A stretch of 64,000 nt of DNA from Williamsia sp. DF01-3 (GCF_023051145.1 NZ_JALKFS010000005.1:2373733-2437732); one strand, 5' to 3'. Counted from the first letter of the stretch, positions 1 through 11,900 are shown. The notes: generated by a model from the letters alone, not told the origin. A program made the numbers and translations.

Positions 1-30
1 TCACCCCAAGCACCCTCGAGAGGATGAACC

Positions 31-1299
31 ATGTCTGCCGTCAGTACCCCTGTTTCCACTGCGAACCCGCAGGGATGGCGGGAATGGCGGGGAAGTCGTC
101 GCAACGCAGTCCTGGCTCTTGCCCTGGGCGCTTTCGGGATCGGCACCACCGAGTTCGTGGCGATGGGACTGCTCCCGTCGATCGCGGACTCCCTCGGGAC
201 CACCGAACCCACAGCAGGACACGTCATCTCCGCCTACGCCCTCGGTGTCGTCGTGGGTGCACCGCTGATCGCTGCGCTGACCGCCCGGATGTCCCGGCGC
301 ACACTGCTGATCGCCTTGATGGTGGCCTTCACCATCGGCAACGCCGCCACAGTGCTCGCCCAGAGTTACGGCATGCTCATGGTGGCCCGCTTTGTCGCAG
401 GCCTTCCCCACGGCGCCTACTTCGGGGTCGCGGCTCTGGTCGCCGCACACCTCGCCGGCCCGGATGCACGGGCCAAGGCGGTGGGGCAGGTGATGCTGGG
501 CCTCAGCGTCGCCAACGTGATCGGCGTCCCTGCCGCCACCTGGCTCGGCAGCGCTCTGGGATGGCGCGCCGCATTTGTCGTGGTGGTGGTGATCGGGCTG
601 CTGACGATCGGTGCCCTGTCGGTGTTCCTGCCCACGTTGTCCGGCATGAAGATCACCAACCCCATCACCGAACTGGGCGCTCTCACCCGGCCTCAGGTGT
701 GGTTCACGCTGTTCATCGGCATCGTCGGATTCGGCGGGATGTTCGCGTTCTACACCTACATCAGCACCACGCTGACCAGCGTTTCCGGAGTGTCCGAGTC
801 GTTCATCCCCATCGCACTGATGCTGTTCGGCCTCGGCATGGTCACCGGCAACATCGCCGGCGGTGCACTTGCCGATCGCGGTGTGGTCCGGGCCATCTTC
901 ATCGGGCTGGTGGCGATCACGGTGGTACTCATCTTGTTCGCGTTGCTCGCCAGCAACCCGTGGGCCGCCCTGGTGCTCACATTCCTGATCGGTGTCAGCG
1001 GGACCGCGCTGACACCGGCGTTGCAGATCCGTCTGATGGATGTCGCCGAGGACGCGCAGACGCTCGCCGCTGCGCTGAACCACTCCGCACTCAACATCGC
1101 CAACGCCGGAGGGGCCTGGCTCGGCGGTCTGGTGATCGCGGCCGGGTACGGGTACCGTGCGCCGTCTCTGCTCGGCGCCGGGTTGGCAGTGGCGGGTCTG
1201 CTGGTCCTGGCTCTTGCCCTCGCGTATGCCCGGCGCGTCCGGGCCAAGGCTCCGGCCCTTCCGCAGACGGACGAACTGGTCACGGTCGACGCACGTTGA
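31..1299 (+). CDS. MFS transporter, AraJ/sugar-efflux type
   Basis: A 422-residue polytopic inner-membrane protein with about 12 hydrophobic segments and the arrangement of drug/sugar-efflux permeases of the major facilitator superfamily. The N-terminal stretch GTTEFVAMGLLPSIA is typical of the AraJ/YdhP-like subfamily, and an MSRRT loop follows the second membrane segment, as in MFS motif A. The start is the ATG at 31, preceded by GAGAGGA (18-24) at a six-base spacing; another ATG at 24 is out of frame. It likely exports a small molecule by proton antiport; the substrate cannot be told from sequence. It lies 64 bases upstream of the exonuclease gene on the same strand. Confidence 0.85.
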   Translation: MSAVSTPVSTANPQGWREWRGSRRNAVLALALGAFGIGTTEFVAMGLLPSIADSLGTTEPTAGHVISAYALGVVVGAPLIAALTARMSRRTLLIALMVAFTIGNAATVLAQSYGMLMVARFVAGLPHGAYFGVAALVAAHLAGPDARAKAVGQVMLGLSVANVIGVPAATWLGSALGWRAAFVVVVVIGLLTIGALSVFLPTLSGMKITNPITELGALTRPQVWFTLFIGIVGFGGMFAFYTYISTTLTSVSGVSESFIPIALMLFGLGMVTGNIAGGALADRGVVRAIFIGLVAITVVLILFALLASNPWAALVLTFLIGVSGTALTPALQIRLMDVAEDAQTLAAALNHSALNIANAGGAWLGGLVIAAGYGYRAPSLLGAGLAVAGLLVLALALAYARRVRAKAPALPQTDELVTVDAR

Positions 1300-1363
1300 C
1301 CCGCGCGAGGAGTTCGCGGACCGCCGCCGGTGATGTCGTGGCCCGCACGTAGGGTCGTCGGAC

Positions 1364-2170
1364 GTGACGACAATCGTGACCACGATCAACGCAAACGGCA
1401 TCCGGGCGGCGGTGAAGCAACGCTCCGAGCGCAACCTGGGACTGTTGCCGTGGCTGCGCGACACCGACACCCACCACGTGCTGCTGCAGGAAACCCGGGC
1501 CACCGAAGAGCAGGTGGTCGAAGCACTCGCCCCCGCCCTCGCCGACGGGTGGCATCTCGCTCTGAACGAGTCGACGGTCAAGGGACACTCGGGTGTGGCA
1601 ATCTTGTCGCGCTCGGCTCCGGACCGCGTTCGTAAAGGTTTCGGCAGCAACGAGTTCGACAGCACCGGCCGGTACGTCGAGGCCGACTTCGGTGATCTGA
1701 CCGTGGCCAGTCTGTACCTGCCCAAGGGTGCTTCGGACGGCCCGAAGCGCGAGGAGAAGTTCCGGTTCCTCGATGAGTTCGCTGCCCATCTCGCGGCGTT
1801 GTCGCGCAAACGCCGCGACGTGGTCATCGGCGGCGACTGGAACATCGCACCTACCGAACTCGACCTGAAGAATGCGAAGGGAAACGTCAAGAACCCTGGC
1901 TTCCTGCCCGAGGAGCGGCAGTGGGTCGCCGGACTGCTCGAAGCCGGCTGGGTCGACGTCGCCCGCGAACTGGCGGGTGAGGTGTCTGGCCCGTACTCGT
2001 GGTGGAGTTGGCGCGGCAAGGCCTTCGACAACGACGCGGGCTGGCGGATCGACTACCAGCTCGCGAACAAGCGACTGGGGCAACGCGCCACCAAGTCGTA
2101 CGTGCACCGGGCCGACGCCTATGACCTCCGCTGGTCCGACCACGCCCCCGTCACGGTGGAGTACTCGTGA
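1364..2170 (+). CDS. xthA: Exodeoxyribonuclease III (AP endonuclease)
   Basis: A 268-residue member of the exonuclease/endonuclease/phosphatase fold that nicks DNA at abasic sites and removes 3' blocks during base-excision repair. Visible catalytic motifs are QET with the metal-binding Glu about residue 43, GGDWNIAP with Asp158 and Asn160, a WRIDYQL segment, and the C-terminal SDHAPV with the Asp/His pair at 259-260. The start is a GTG at 1364 giving MTTIVTTINANG, the usual N-terminus of the actinobacterial family. It is followed after 33 bases by trpS. Confidence 0.93.
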   Translation: MTTIVTTINANGIRAAVKQRSERNLGLLPWLRDTDTHHVLLQETRATEEQVVEALAPALADGWHLALNESTVKGHSGVAILSRSAPDRVRKGFGSNEFDSTGRYVEADFGDLTVASLYLPKGASDGPKREEKFRFLDEFAAHLAALSRKRRDVVIGGDWNIAPTELDLKNAKGNVKNPGFLPEERQWVAGLLEAGWVDVARELAGEVSGPYSWWSWRGKAFDNDAGWRIDYQLANKRLGQRATKSYVHRADAYDLRWSDHAPVTVEYS

Positions 2171-3253
<1,083 letters not shown>

Positions 3254-3306
3254 CCAGACGCTCGCCAGAGGCCAAGGGCTCGACGGACGAACGGAACGGG
3301 GATTCG

Positions 3307-4350
3307 ATGTCCACTCCAGAGACAGACAAAGCGCCCGAAAAGCCGTCCTTCCTGGACAGGCAGCGCGCGCAGCGGCCCTGGCTTGATCACCTGGTGGCCG
3401 CGGGCACGCGTTACCAGAACAGCAAGGGGGACTTCTTCGCTGCGGGCGCAACCTATTTCAGTGTCTTCGCCTTGTTTCCGCTGCTGATGATCGGGTTCGC
3501 CACCGCGGGCTTCGTGTTCGCGGGCAACCCCGACCTCCTGGACAAGGCGAAGGACGAGATCGCCGAGTCCGTCGACGGCAGCATGAGTCAGCAGCTGACC
3601 GATCTGATGGACCAGGCGATCGAGTCACGTACCACGATCGGAGTCGTCGGGCTGGTGGTCGCGCTGTACGCAGGACTGGGGTGGATGGCCAACCTGCGCA
3701 ACGCACTGACCGTCCAGTGGGGACCCGAGCCGGAGTCCGCAGGGGTGGTGAAGACCAAGCTGGCCGACCTCGGTGCGCTTGCGGGACTGTTCCTCGCGAT
3801 CGTCCTGACGTTCTCCCTTTCGGCATTGTCCAGCAGCGGACTCACACTGAAGATCCTCGAGTGGTTGAGTGCCGACGACCTGCCCGGGGTGTCGGTGGGC
3901 ATCCGGGCCGTGTCGTACGTGTTGTCGATATTGACGTCGTGGTTGCTGTTCACCTGGGTCATCGCGAAGTTGCCCAGGGTGGCATTGCCGCTCCGGAACG
4001 CGGCCAAGGCCGGCCTGCTGACAGCCGTGGTCTTCGAGATCTTCAAGTTCGTTGCCTCGTTCTACCTGAAATCGGTCCTGACGGGTCCGGCGGGGGCGAC
4101 CTTCGGGCCGATCCTCGGGATCATGGTCTTTGCCTTCATCACCACACGGATCATCTTGTTCGCCACGGCGTGGGCGGCCACTGATCCGATCAATCGCAAA
4201 TTCGAAACGACGCGGGTCCCCGATCCGGTGGTCATCAGTCCGCGGGTCGACGTCCGCGATGGCTTGTCCCCGCGGGGCGCCGCGGCTGCCATCGGGGCGG
4301 GAGTCGTCGCCGCGCTGGGCATCTCGGCATTGCGGGGACGCAGACGCTGA
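3307..4350 (+). CDS. YihY/virulence factor BrkB family membrane protein
   Basis: A 347-residue integral membrane protein with about six transmembrane helices and the family signature near the N-terminus (GDFFAAGATYFSVFALFPLLM) followed by long hydrophobic helices. A short basic tail ends the protein. The family was once annotated as ribonuclease BN; that activity is not supported by any catalytic motif here, and the function is unknown. Linkage to trpS is conserved in Mycobacteriales. Confidence 0.88.
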   Translation: MSTPETDKAPEKPSFLDRQRAQRPWLDHLVAAGTRYQNSKGDFFAAGATYFSVFALFPLLMIGFATAGFVFAGNPDLLDKAKDEIAESVDGSMSQQLTDLMDQAIESRTTIGVVGLVVALYAGLGWMANLRNALTVQWGPEPESAGVVKTKLADLGALAGLFLAIVLTFSLSALSSSGLTLKILEWLSADDLPGVSVGIRAVSYVLSILTSWLLFTWVIAKLPRVALPLRNAAKAGLLTAVVFEIFKFVASFYLKSVLTGPAGATFGPILGIMVFAFITTRIILFATAWAATDPINRKFETTRVPDPVVISPRVDVRDGLSPRGAAAAIGAGVVAALGISALRGRRR

Positions 4351-4398
4351 CGGTGTCAGCACCGATTGACACCGTGCGGTATCGGGTACGCACACGTC

Positions 4399-5208
4399 AT
4401 GACGAATTCGCCCAGCACACCAACCGGTAAACCACTTGCCCTCGTGACCGGCGCCTCGAGCGGAATCGGTTACGAGCTCGCCGCACTCTTCGCTGCAGAT
4501 GGCTACGACCTCATCGTCGCTTCCGACAGCGAGAAGATCGACACGGCCGCCGAGCGTCTCGGTGAGACCGGTGCTCATGTTCGGTCGGTCACCGCCGATC
4601 TACGGACCGAGGACGGCGTGGCGCAGGTCTACGCAGCTGTCGCGGCAGACGAACGCCCCTTGGCCGCAGCGGCGCTCAACGCAGGTGTCGGGCAGGGCGG
4701 CGCCTTCCTCGACACCCCGCTGCCCGACACCATGTCGGTCATCGACCTCAACGTGAAATCGACGGTGCATCTGACCAAACTCGTCCTCGAGGACATGGTG
4801 CGGCGCAATGAAGGCAAGCTCCTCGTCACCTCGTCGATCGCTTCGACGATGCCGGGGCCGTATCAGGCGGTGTACAACGCGTCGAAGTCCTTTGTGCAGT
4901 CGTTTGTCGAAGCGCTGCAAGGGGAGTTGAGTGACAGCGCGGTCACCATCACTTCACTGATGCCGGGTCCCACGGGCACCAATTTCTTCCATCGGGCGCG
5001 GATGGACGACACGAAGATGGGGCAGGCGAAGAAGGACGACGCCGGCGAGGTGGCGCGCCAAGGTTATGACGCGATGATGGGCGGGAAGCGCAAAGTGGTG
5101 GCCAGCTCCATCATGTCGAAGGCAATGGCAGCGGTCGACGCTGTGACGCCGGATGCGGCGAAAGCAGCAGCGCACAAGTTCTTGGCCCGGCCGGGGTCGG
5201 GACGCTGA
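4399..5208 (+). CDS. SDR family NAD(P)-dependent oxidoreductase
   Basis: A 269-residue classical short-chain dehydrogenase. The Rossmann nucleotide motif TGASSGIG lies about residues 14-21, NAG about residue 89, and the catalytic Ser with YNASK in the order expected for classical SDRs. I chose the ATG at 4399 (MTNSPSTPTGK) over an upstream in-frame TTG at 4366, which adds 11 residues unlike the family and has no ribosome site. The substrate is unknown. It converges with the epimerase gene after 23 bases. Confidence 0.85.
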   Translation: MTNSPSTPTGKPLALVTGASSGIGYELAALFAADGYDLIVASDSEKIDTAAERLGETGAHVRSVTADLRTEDGVAQVYAAVAADERPLAAAALNAGVGQGGAFLDTPLPDTMSVIDLNVKSTVHLTKLVLEDMVRRNEGKLLVTSSIASTMPGPYQAVYNASKSFVQSFVEALQGELSDSAVTITSLMPGPTGTNFFHRARMDDTKMGQAKKDDAGEVARQGYDAMMGGKRKVVASSIMSKAMAAVDAVTPDAAKAAAHKFLARPGSGR

Positions 5209-5231
5209 CGCGGGCCGGATGAGCTTGTCGC

Positions 5232-6299
5232 TCAGGCCTTGTCGCGGGTGGCCACGCCACGGCCGCTGAGTACCCTGCCCACTTCGCCGATGAGGTTGCG
5301 GCGTCGCAGCGGGGGGCTCGCCCCGTCCTCGGATTCGAGCACGGCATCCACTGCTTGTGCGATGGTCTCTGTTCCGCTGAACCTGGGAGCCCAGTCGAGT
5401 TCGTGCCGTGCGCGGGTGCAATCGAGAAGGGGTACCTGGTAGGCCAACTCGATCCAGCCCCGGTCCACCGGTTGCACGTGCAGCCGCCACGACAGGGCAA
5501 CAGCGCCGGCGACCACCGGCTTCGGAACGTGAACCAGACGGGCGCCCAGCGCCGTGGCGATGTCGGCCGCGGTCACCGGCGGATCGGCGGCGAGGTTGAA
5601 GGCGCCGTGAGCGCGTCGATCGATGATGGTTCCGATCGCGACGGCAACGTCGCGCGCATGAACCGCGGGGATGGTCAACGAGCGATCCAAGGGCACTATC
5701 GGGATCATCTTGAGCAGGCCTGCGGGGAAGTAGCCTGGGAGGGCGTACCGGAGCAGTTCCGCGCCGATTCCTCCTTGGCCGATGAAGCCGGGTCGAAGTC
5801 TGGCAACGGGCGGGGTGTTCGGATGTGTCTGCTCCCACTCGTCGATCGACCGTTCCGCGTCGACCTTGCCGATGCTGTAAACCGACTCTTTGACGCCGGA
5901 TCGTGACCACGATTCATCGACAGCGCGATGATCGTCGACACCGCTGTACACCGCGCCCGATGACATGTGCACCAGGTGGCCGATGCCGACGGCCGCGGAG
6001 GCGGCGAGCACATTGCCGGTGCCTTGCACTCCGGTTGCACGCAATTGGCCCACGCGATGCGACGGCTGGAATTGCCACGCCAGATGGACGACCACATCGA
6101 CGCCTTCGAACGCCGCCGTCAGTTGTCGGACCGCATCCCGGCCACCGACGTCTATCGCAATCCATCGGGCGCTGTCGTATGGCGGTACCGACTGGGGAAT
6201 CCGTCGCGCGATCCCGATCAGGTCATGTCCGGACTCGGCAAGCTCGGACAGGAGTGCCGTGCCCAGGTTGCCGCTGGCTCCGGTGATGGCGATACGCAT
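5232..6299 (-). CDS. NAD-dependent epimerase/dehydratase family protein
   Basis: A 355-residue extended SDR. It has the N-terminal Rossmann motif GASGNLG, an HMSSGAVYSG segment and the YSIGK (YxxxK) catalytic motif, as in UDP-sugar epimerases and related reductases. The C-terminal half is less conserved, so the sugar or lipid substrate cannot be named. It lies downstream of the D,D-carboxypeptidase on the same strand with a 46-base gap. Confidence 0.82.
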   Translation of the reverse strand: MRIAITGASGNLGTALLSELAESGHDLIGIARRIPQSVPPYDSARWIAIDVGGRDAVRQLTAAFEGVDVVVHLAWQFQPSHRVGQLRATGVQGTGNVLAASAAVGIGHLVHMSSGAVYSGVDDHRAVDESWSRSGVKESVYSIGKVDAERSIDEWEQTHPNTPPVARLRPGFIGQGGIGAELLRYALPGYFPAGLLKMIPIVPLDRSLTIPAVHARDVAVAIGTIIDRRAHGAFNLAADPPVTAADIATALGARLVHVPKPVVAGAVALSWRLHVQPVDRGWIELAYQVPLLDCTRARHELDWAPRFSGTETIAQAVDAVLESEDGASPPLRRRNLIGEVGRVLSGRGVATRDKA

Positions 6300-6345
6300 G
6301 CCGCAGCATTACCCCGCGCGTTCTGATCGCAACCGGGCCGAGATG

Positions 6346-7683
6346 TCAGCGCCGCCTGTTCACCCGTGTCCCGGCGTAGACCAGCCCGATGACAACCAGT
6401 GCTCCGACAAGCCCGATGGTGATCCGAGCGGTCCATGACGACCGGCCCGAATCCTGCACGGATGGGGACCTGGCCGCGTCGTCTTCGTCGGTGCCACCGG
6501 AGTACTCCACCGAACTCGGTGATGCGGGATCGTCGGTGAGCGAGCCGACGAACAGATCCGATGACTGGGCGAACCCGTAATCGAGCATCGCCTCGGCCTG
6601 TCGCCAGAACGAGCCGTAGGAGTCGTTGAGGCCGTACATCTGGACAACAAGAATGGTGCGTCCGTCCCGCTCCGCCGCGCCCACGAAGGTCTTTCGGGCA
6701 TCGTCGGTATAGCCCGTCTTGCCTGCCACGGTGCCGGGATAGTCGTACAGCAGCTGGTTCATGTTGTAGAGGTCGATGCCGGGATCCCCGGCAGGAGTCG
6801 ACTGTGTGGTGGTCTCGGTGACCGCGCCGTCGACACTCTGGTCGGTGGGGGTGGGCGTCGGCATCCCTGGGTAGCCGGGAAACCTCATCTGCGTCTGCTG
6901 CGAGATCTCCACGAAGTCGTCGTTCTCCAGGGCCTCGGCGAAGATGAGCGCCTCGTCGTACGGGGAGCTGCTCATCCCGGGACCGTCCAGACCGGAGGCC
7001 GACGCCGCGCGTGTGTCCAGGGCACCCAGCTCGCGGGCTTTGGCGTTCATCTTGTCGACTGTTTCCTGCGGGCCGCCGAGTGCGCGGGCCAGGGCGTTGG
7101 CGCAGTCGTTGCCGGACACCATCATCAGACCTGCCACGAGTTCACGCACGGTGTAGACACCACCCGGCCCGACACCGGCAGCATCGCCCTCGACCTCGTC
7201 GTCCTCCTGCGTCCCGGTGACCGTGTCGTCGAGATCCAACTCGTCCAGAACCACCAGGATCAGCAGGACCTTGATGGTGCTCGCGGGACGGTACCGACCG
7301 TGAGGGTCTTTGGCCGCCAGTACCTTGTCTGCGGTCAGATCGGCGATCAGCCAACCTGCGGCGGTGAGTCCGGCGGGTGGGGGAGCCGCACCAGGGGCTG
7401 TGACCACGCCACATCCGCCGAGTGCTTCACCACCGACCGGTGGGCTGGGCACGGGCAGAGGTGCAGGTGAGGATGAGCCCGGCGGAACCACCTCGGATTC
7501 GTCGACAGGAGGAATCGGCAGCGTCTTGTACGGGCAGGTGTCGGTGATGGTCTCGGGTGCCGGAGCACCTGCGGTCGGTGTGCCCTGGATCGGCGCGGCC
7601 GTCGCCGCTCCCAGGCCGATGGAGCCGGGTGCCAGCAGCACCACCGTCGCCATAGCTGCGGCTCGCACCATCGGTCGTATCAT
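6346..7683 (-). CDS. D-alanyl-D-alanine carboxypeptidase (PBP5/DacB type)
   Basis: A serine D,D-carboxypeptidase that trims peptidoglycan stem pentapeptides outside the membrane. Numbered from the ATG at 7683 (445 residues), the active-site tetrad STIK is at 135-138, SGN at 190-192 and KTG at 322-324. A signal peptide ends near AATAAP (about residue 31), then comes a Pro/Ser-rich linker of about 80 residues, the S11 peptidase domain, and a C-terminal membrane helix with an Arg-rich tail that anchors it. An in-frame start at 7722 would add 13 residues before the signal peptide. It is probably the counterpart of mycobacterial Rv3330 (dacB1). Confidence 0.9.
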   Translation of the reverse strand: MIRPMVRAAAMATVVLLAPGSIGLGAATAAPIQGTPTAGAPAPETITDTCPYKTLPIPPVDESEVVPPGSSSPAPLPVPSPPVGGEALGGCGVVTAPGAAPPPAGLTAAGWLIADLTADKVLAAKDPHGRYRPASTIKVLLILVVLDELDLDDTVTGTQEDDEVEGDAAGVGPGGVYTVRELVAGLMMVSGNDCANALARALGGPQETVDKMNAKARELGALDTRAASASGLDGPGMSSSPYDEALIFAEALENDDFVEISQQTQMRFPGYPGMPTPTPTDQSVDGAVTETTTQSTPAGDPGIDLYNMNQLLYDYPGTVAGKTGYTDDARKTFVGAAERDGRTILVVQMYGLNDSYGSFWRQAEAMLDYGFAQSSDLFVGSLTDDPASPSSVEYSGGTDEDDAARSPSVQDSGRSSWTARITIGLVGALVVIGLVYAGTRVNRRR

Positions 7684-7810
7684 CGCCTGCAGCGTACCGG
7701 GCACCAGACCCTTGCGCCTCACCTGCCGACGGGCGAACGATGTTCGCCGAACCAGAGTTTGTCAGTGGCAATGTTCGCCGAATTGTCGTTTATTTGACTA
7801 GGATTCGGAG

Positions 7811-8962
7811 ATGAGCCGCGCTGAGATCAACGTTCCCGAGAGGCGACGTCGGCTGCCCCGCAGGTTCGTGTTGGCGGTTCTGGCCTCAGCTCTCGCCGTG
7901 GTCCTCGGTACCGCCGGATGTGGATCGTCAGACCGTGACTATCCAACGACGGACACTCCCCGTGTCGCCACGTCTGCCAGGGGATTGACCCTGGACGGAA
8001 AACCGTGGTGGCCCATCGGTTTCGCGGCCTATCAACTGGGTACCGATTGGCAACTCAACGAAGGTTGTGGCGCTCAGGTCGACCTGAACAAGTATTTCGC
8101 CGCGCTGCCCCCGAACGCGGTCACCCGGTTCAATCTCTTCTCGTCGTTCGCCAGGGACAAGGACACCGGTGAGATCGACTTCGGACGCCTGGACGAGATC
8201 TTCCAGGAGGCTGCCGACCACGACCAGATGCTCGTCGCGGTGCTCTCGGCGGGTGAGGGTGCCTGTGAGGACTTCGAATTCAAGGATCACTCGTGGTTCG
8301 CCGACCGCTGGGATGATCCCGCGACCGACGATTCGCTGATGACATATGCGTCCTGGCTGGATGCGGCGGTGGCCCGGTGGGGAAGCTCTCGCGCGCTCGC
8401 CGGGTGGGAATTGGTCGGGGAGGCCGAGCCGAGCAATTGCAACGACAGTCGGTGTTCGTGGCAGAACCGGATCTGTCCGCCTCGTTCGGCAGACGTGCTC
8501 CGGAAGTTCTTCGATGTCGCCGGTGCCCGGCTGCGTGCACTCGACCCGGACACTCCGATCTGGGCGGGGCTCGCAGGCGGCGGTCAGTGTGGTTCGCGCG
8601 GCGACGAGTACCAGTATGTCGCTGCATCGCCGGGGATCGACGTGCTCGACTATCACGACTACGGGCCGCGGGGTGAGCCGCTGCCGGGTACGGCGACCGA
8701 CGGACTGCAGCGACGGATCCAACAGGCCGGTCTGGTCGGCAAACCGCTGGTGGTTGCCGAGATGGGCCAGATGGCGGGGTCGTGTGGGCCGTTGCAGGGC
8801 CGCGCGGACGACTTGACGCGCAAGATCACCGCCCAACGGGCAGCGGGCACTGCCGGTGCACTGTTCTGGGCGTTTGTGCCCGACCCCCGGCTCGGCGAGT
8901 GCACGCTCGACATCGGCCCCGGGGATCCCATCTTTGCCGTCATCCGGGCGTTGAGTCCCTAG
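7811..8962 (+). CDS. Lipoprotein with GH5-like glycoside hydrolase fold
   Basis: A 383-residue secreted lipoprotein. A basic N-region and hydrophobic core run to a lipobox LGTAGC with the lipidated Cys at residue 37. The remainder looks like a clan-A (TIM barrel) hydrolase of the cellulase/mannanase kind: a WELVGEAE strand (acid/base candidate Glu204 or Glu206), DYHDYG about 280-285, and VVAEMG with candidate nucleophile Glu317. Many Cys residues suggest disulfides. It converges on the exopolysaccharide synthase operon, overlapping its last gene by four bases (8959-8962), so it may trim or release that polymer. Family assignment is moderately sure, substrate is inference. Confidence 0.72.
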   Translation: MSRAEINVPERRRRLPRRFVLAVLASALAVVLGTAGCGSSDRDYPTTDTPRVATSARGLTLDGKPWWPIGFAAYQLGTDWQLNEGCGAQVDLNKYFAALPPNAVTRFNLFSSFARDKDTGEIDFGRLDEIFQEAADHDQMLVAVLSAGEGACEDFEFKDHSWFADRWDDPATDDSLMTYASWLDAAVARWGSSRALAGWELVGEAEPSNCNDSRCSWQNRICPPRSADVLRKFFDVAGARLRALDPDTPIWAGLAGGGQCGSRGDEYQYVAASPGIDVLDYHDYGPRGEPLPGTATDGLQRRIQQAGLVGKPLVVAEMGQMAGSCGPLQGRADDLTRKITAQRAAGTAGALFWAFVPDPRLGECTLDIGPGDPIFAVIRALSP

Positions 8963-11900
8963 AGCGTTGGAGCTTCCTCAACCCGGTAGACCCGCCAATC
9001 GGGCTGATCCTCACCGTCATTGGGTACTTCGAGCTCCAGAGTCGCGATGTCGGCGCCGGTTTCGTACAACGTCGGATACCGCAGGTTCACCGCGTCGGAC
9101 TCGCCGCGACCGGTGTTGGGCACCGACAACAGGTATCGGACCTGATTTCTGCTGGGGTCGTTCAGGTAGGCGGTGAAATCCAGATCAGAGGGGACCACAA
9201 AGGTCTTGGGCTTTCGAGATGCGGCGACAACAGCGAATCCGTAGACGGTGTCGGTCAGCACCGAGCCCTCGGGCAGGTCGAGGCTGTCGAGATACTTCGC
9301 CAGCTCTCGTTCGGTGGAAAACGTCGACGCAATGCGGTGTTCGGTTGCCTTGCGTTCGCTGACGTTGTCCGGGTCCGGGTCGAGTACCGCACCCAGCGCG
9401 TACTCCTGCGGGGCATATTTGGGTTTGCTCATGCCGTACGCCGAGGCGGGCACGGTGATCGCCACCAAGACGACGGCCACTGCGAGTCCAGGCCAGGTGC
9501 GGGCAGTACCCACCCGGTGGCGAGCGGGCGAACGACGGGCCTCCGGTGGTTCCGGTGCGTATTTGCCCCGCCGTTTTGTGATCGTGCACGCGCGCGCAGG
9601 GACCAGCAGGATGGCGAGCGTGGCGGCCAACGGGATCGCGACGATGTAGAACCGCAGGAAGCCAAAGGTCGATCCACTGGCATAGCTGTACCCCTGGAAG
9701 CCCAGAACGCTACCGAACACCACGATCGGCACCAGCAGCGGAGCCCAGTCGCCACGCCACCATCCGGCGACTCCGGCAGCGAGGGCCAGCGGGATCAGCG
9801 TCGGTGCCAGGAGCACAGTGGAGACCACTGCGAACTCGACACCGGGCACGAAATCTGTTCCACCGCCGTCGGACTGCTGGAGAATCGCCGAGTTGCCGTA
9901 CTGGGAACTGAACTGTGCAAACGCCTGGCCCGTGATGAGCCAGCTGCTCGCAGCCCAGCCGATGAAGGCGAAAAAGCCCGGTGCGGCGACCAATCCACCG
10001 TCCAGCAGGGCTCGTCGCCATCGCAGCCGCGGCGAGGCGCGGATGGCCGTGGTCGCTGCGACGAGCAGCGAGGCACAGGCGATGGCGGCGACGGCGTCAT
10101 AGCGGGTGAGGTAGCCCAGCCCCAGCGAGATGCCGGCAGCCGCGAGGTGGTGTACGTCGTCGTCTGTGGTCCAGGCGATCAGCCGGCGCACCGCCCAGCA
10201 CACGAAGAACACAAACGGCGCCTCGCTCATACCGTTTGATCCGTAGAAGACGATCATCGGGTTGAACGCGAACAGTGCCGTGACGATCAAGGCGAACGAC
10301 CGCGGCAGTCCACGGTCCGCGGCAGTTGCGAAGATCTGTACCGCGGCACCGGACATGAAGGCCGCCGACATGAGCACCCCGGAGAAGGCTCGTTCGGTCA
10401 ACGGTGCCCACAGTGGGCTGAATGCCACTGCCGGCAACTGGATCAGCGAGGTCAGAGGCGTGAAGACGAAACCGATGGCCGCGACGTGCGGATCGCGACT
10501 GAACAGAACGGTTTGTGCCGCAGACACCCGGGACAGCGAGTCGCCGATGATGAATCCTTCACGCACGCACAGTACGTAGCCGACCACCACGTAGACGGCG
10601 AGACTCACGAAGTAGATGGTCCGGCCGAGTCCGCGATCAGACATTGCCGCCCGCCGCGTCGGGGGAACCTGGCTCGGTCCGTTCGTCGATGCGGCTGCCG
10701 CCGTATCTGATTGTCCGACACCGGAGTCGCTGTCCGGCTTCGCGGACAAACCGTGGAAGGTCTTCTCCCAGTACGAGGGATTGCGAATCAGCTGGTAACA
10801 CCCTTTTGCCGAGGCCACACTCATCATCACCCAGTAGAGCGGCACGGTGAGGGCAGGCAACAGCAGATCGGGACGATCGTCTTCGCGCAGCGCGATCAGG
10901 TTCATGTAGATGGTGGCGCCGTTGCCGAAGATCAGCGACACCAGCGCGGGGAAATAGATGTACCAGGGGAAGACTTCCCCGATGACCGCGGGCTGGCCGA
11001 GAAACCACGAGACGGTGATCAACCAGAAGACGAGATTGAGGCATGCGATGACGGGTGTACCGGCCAACAGCAGGGTGAACCGGATGAAACTCACGGTGCC
11101 GATCGCCCGCCACAGGCCCACCGGGCGCCGGACATGCACCAGCCAGGTCTGCAGATAGCCCTTGTACCACCGTGATCGCTGGCGGACCCAGTTGATGGGG
11201 TCGCTGTTGGCCTCTTCCAGAGTCACCGAATCGATCACGGCGGTGCGGTAGCCGGTCTCGGCGATGCGGACACCGAGGTCGGCGTCTTCGGTGACGTTGA
11301 ACGGATCCCACGCACCGATCTCGCGGAGTACCGAGCGTCGGAGATGATTGGACGTGCCGCCCAACGGGATCGGGGCTTTGCTGCGCATCAGGCCCGGCAA
11401 CAGGTATCCGAACCACAGTCCGTACTCGGCGGTGAACCACCCGGTGAGCATGTTCTGCCTGCCGTTGTGGAACGCGAGTTTGGCCTGGACGCACGCCACC
11501 GAATCGTCCTCTGAGGCAAAGGCTGCCACCACGCGCCGGAGCTGAAGGGGATCGGGCAGGTCCTCGGCGTCATAGATGGTGACGATCTCACCGGTTGCCA
11601 GGTGCAGACCGTAATTGCAGGCTTTCGGTTTGGTTCGGGGGTCGGCCGCCGGGACCAGCACGATGGTGATCATCTCGACGTCCTGACACCCCTCGGCCGC
11701 CGAGATCGTGACGTCGTCATCGGCCTCGAGCAACAACAGGACCTGCAACTTCTCCGACGGGTACTCGAGTGCGGCCATCGCGCCGATGAGATCGGCAACC
11801 ACCTCTGGTTCGTTGTAGGCGGGTACCAGGATGGTGTACAGCGGGAGGTCGGCGTCGGGGATGGCCCGGGCCCGTTCGTCGCTGATGTTGATCGGGCCCG

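Noticed and set aside
1-2031. Long open frame on the minus strand across the MFS and exonuclease genes
   Set aside because: Arg/Ser/Pro-rich low-complexity translation opposite two clear genes; a high-GC shadow.
8782-10239. 485-codon plus-strand frame opposite the GT2 fusion gene
   Set aside because: His/Arg/Gly-rich translation without motifs; the opposite strand carries a coherent multi-helix protein.
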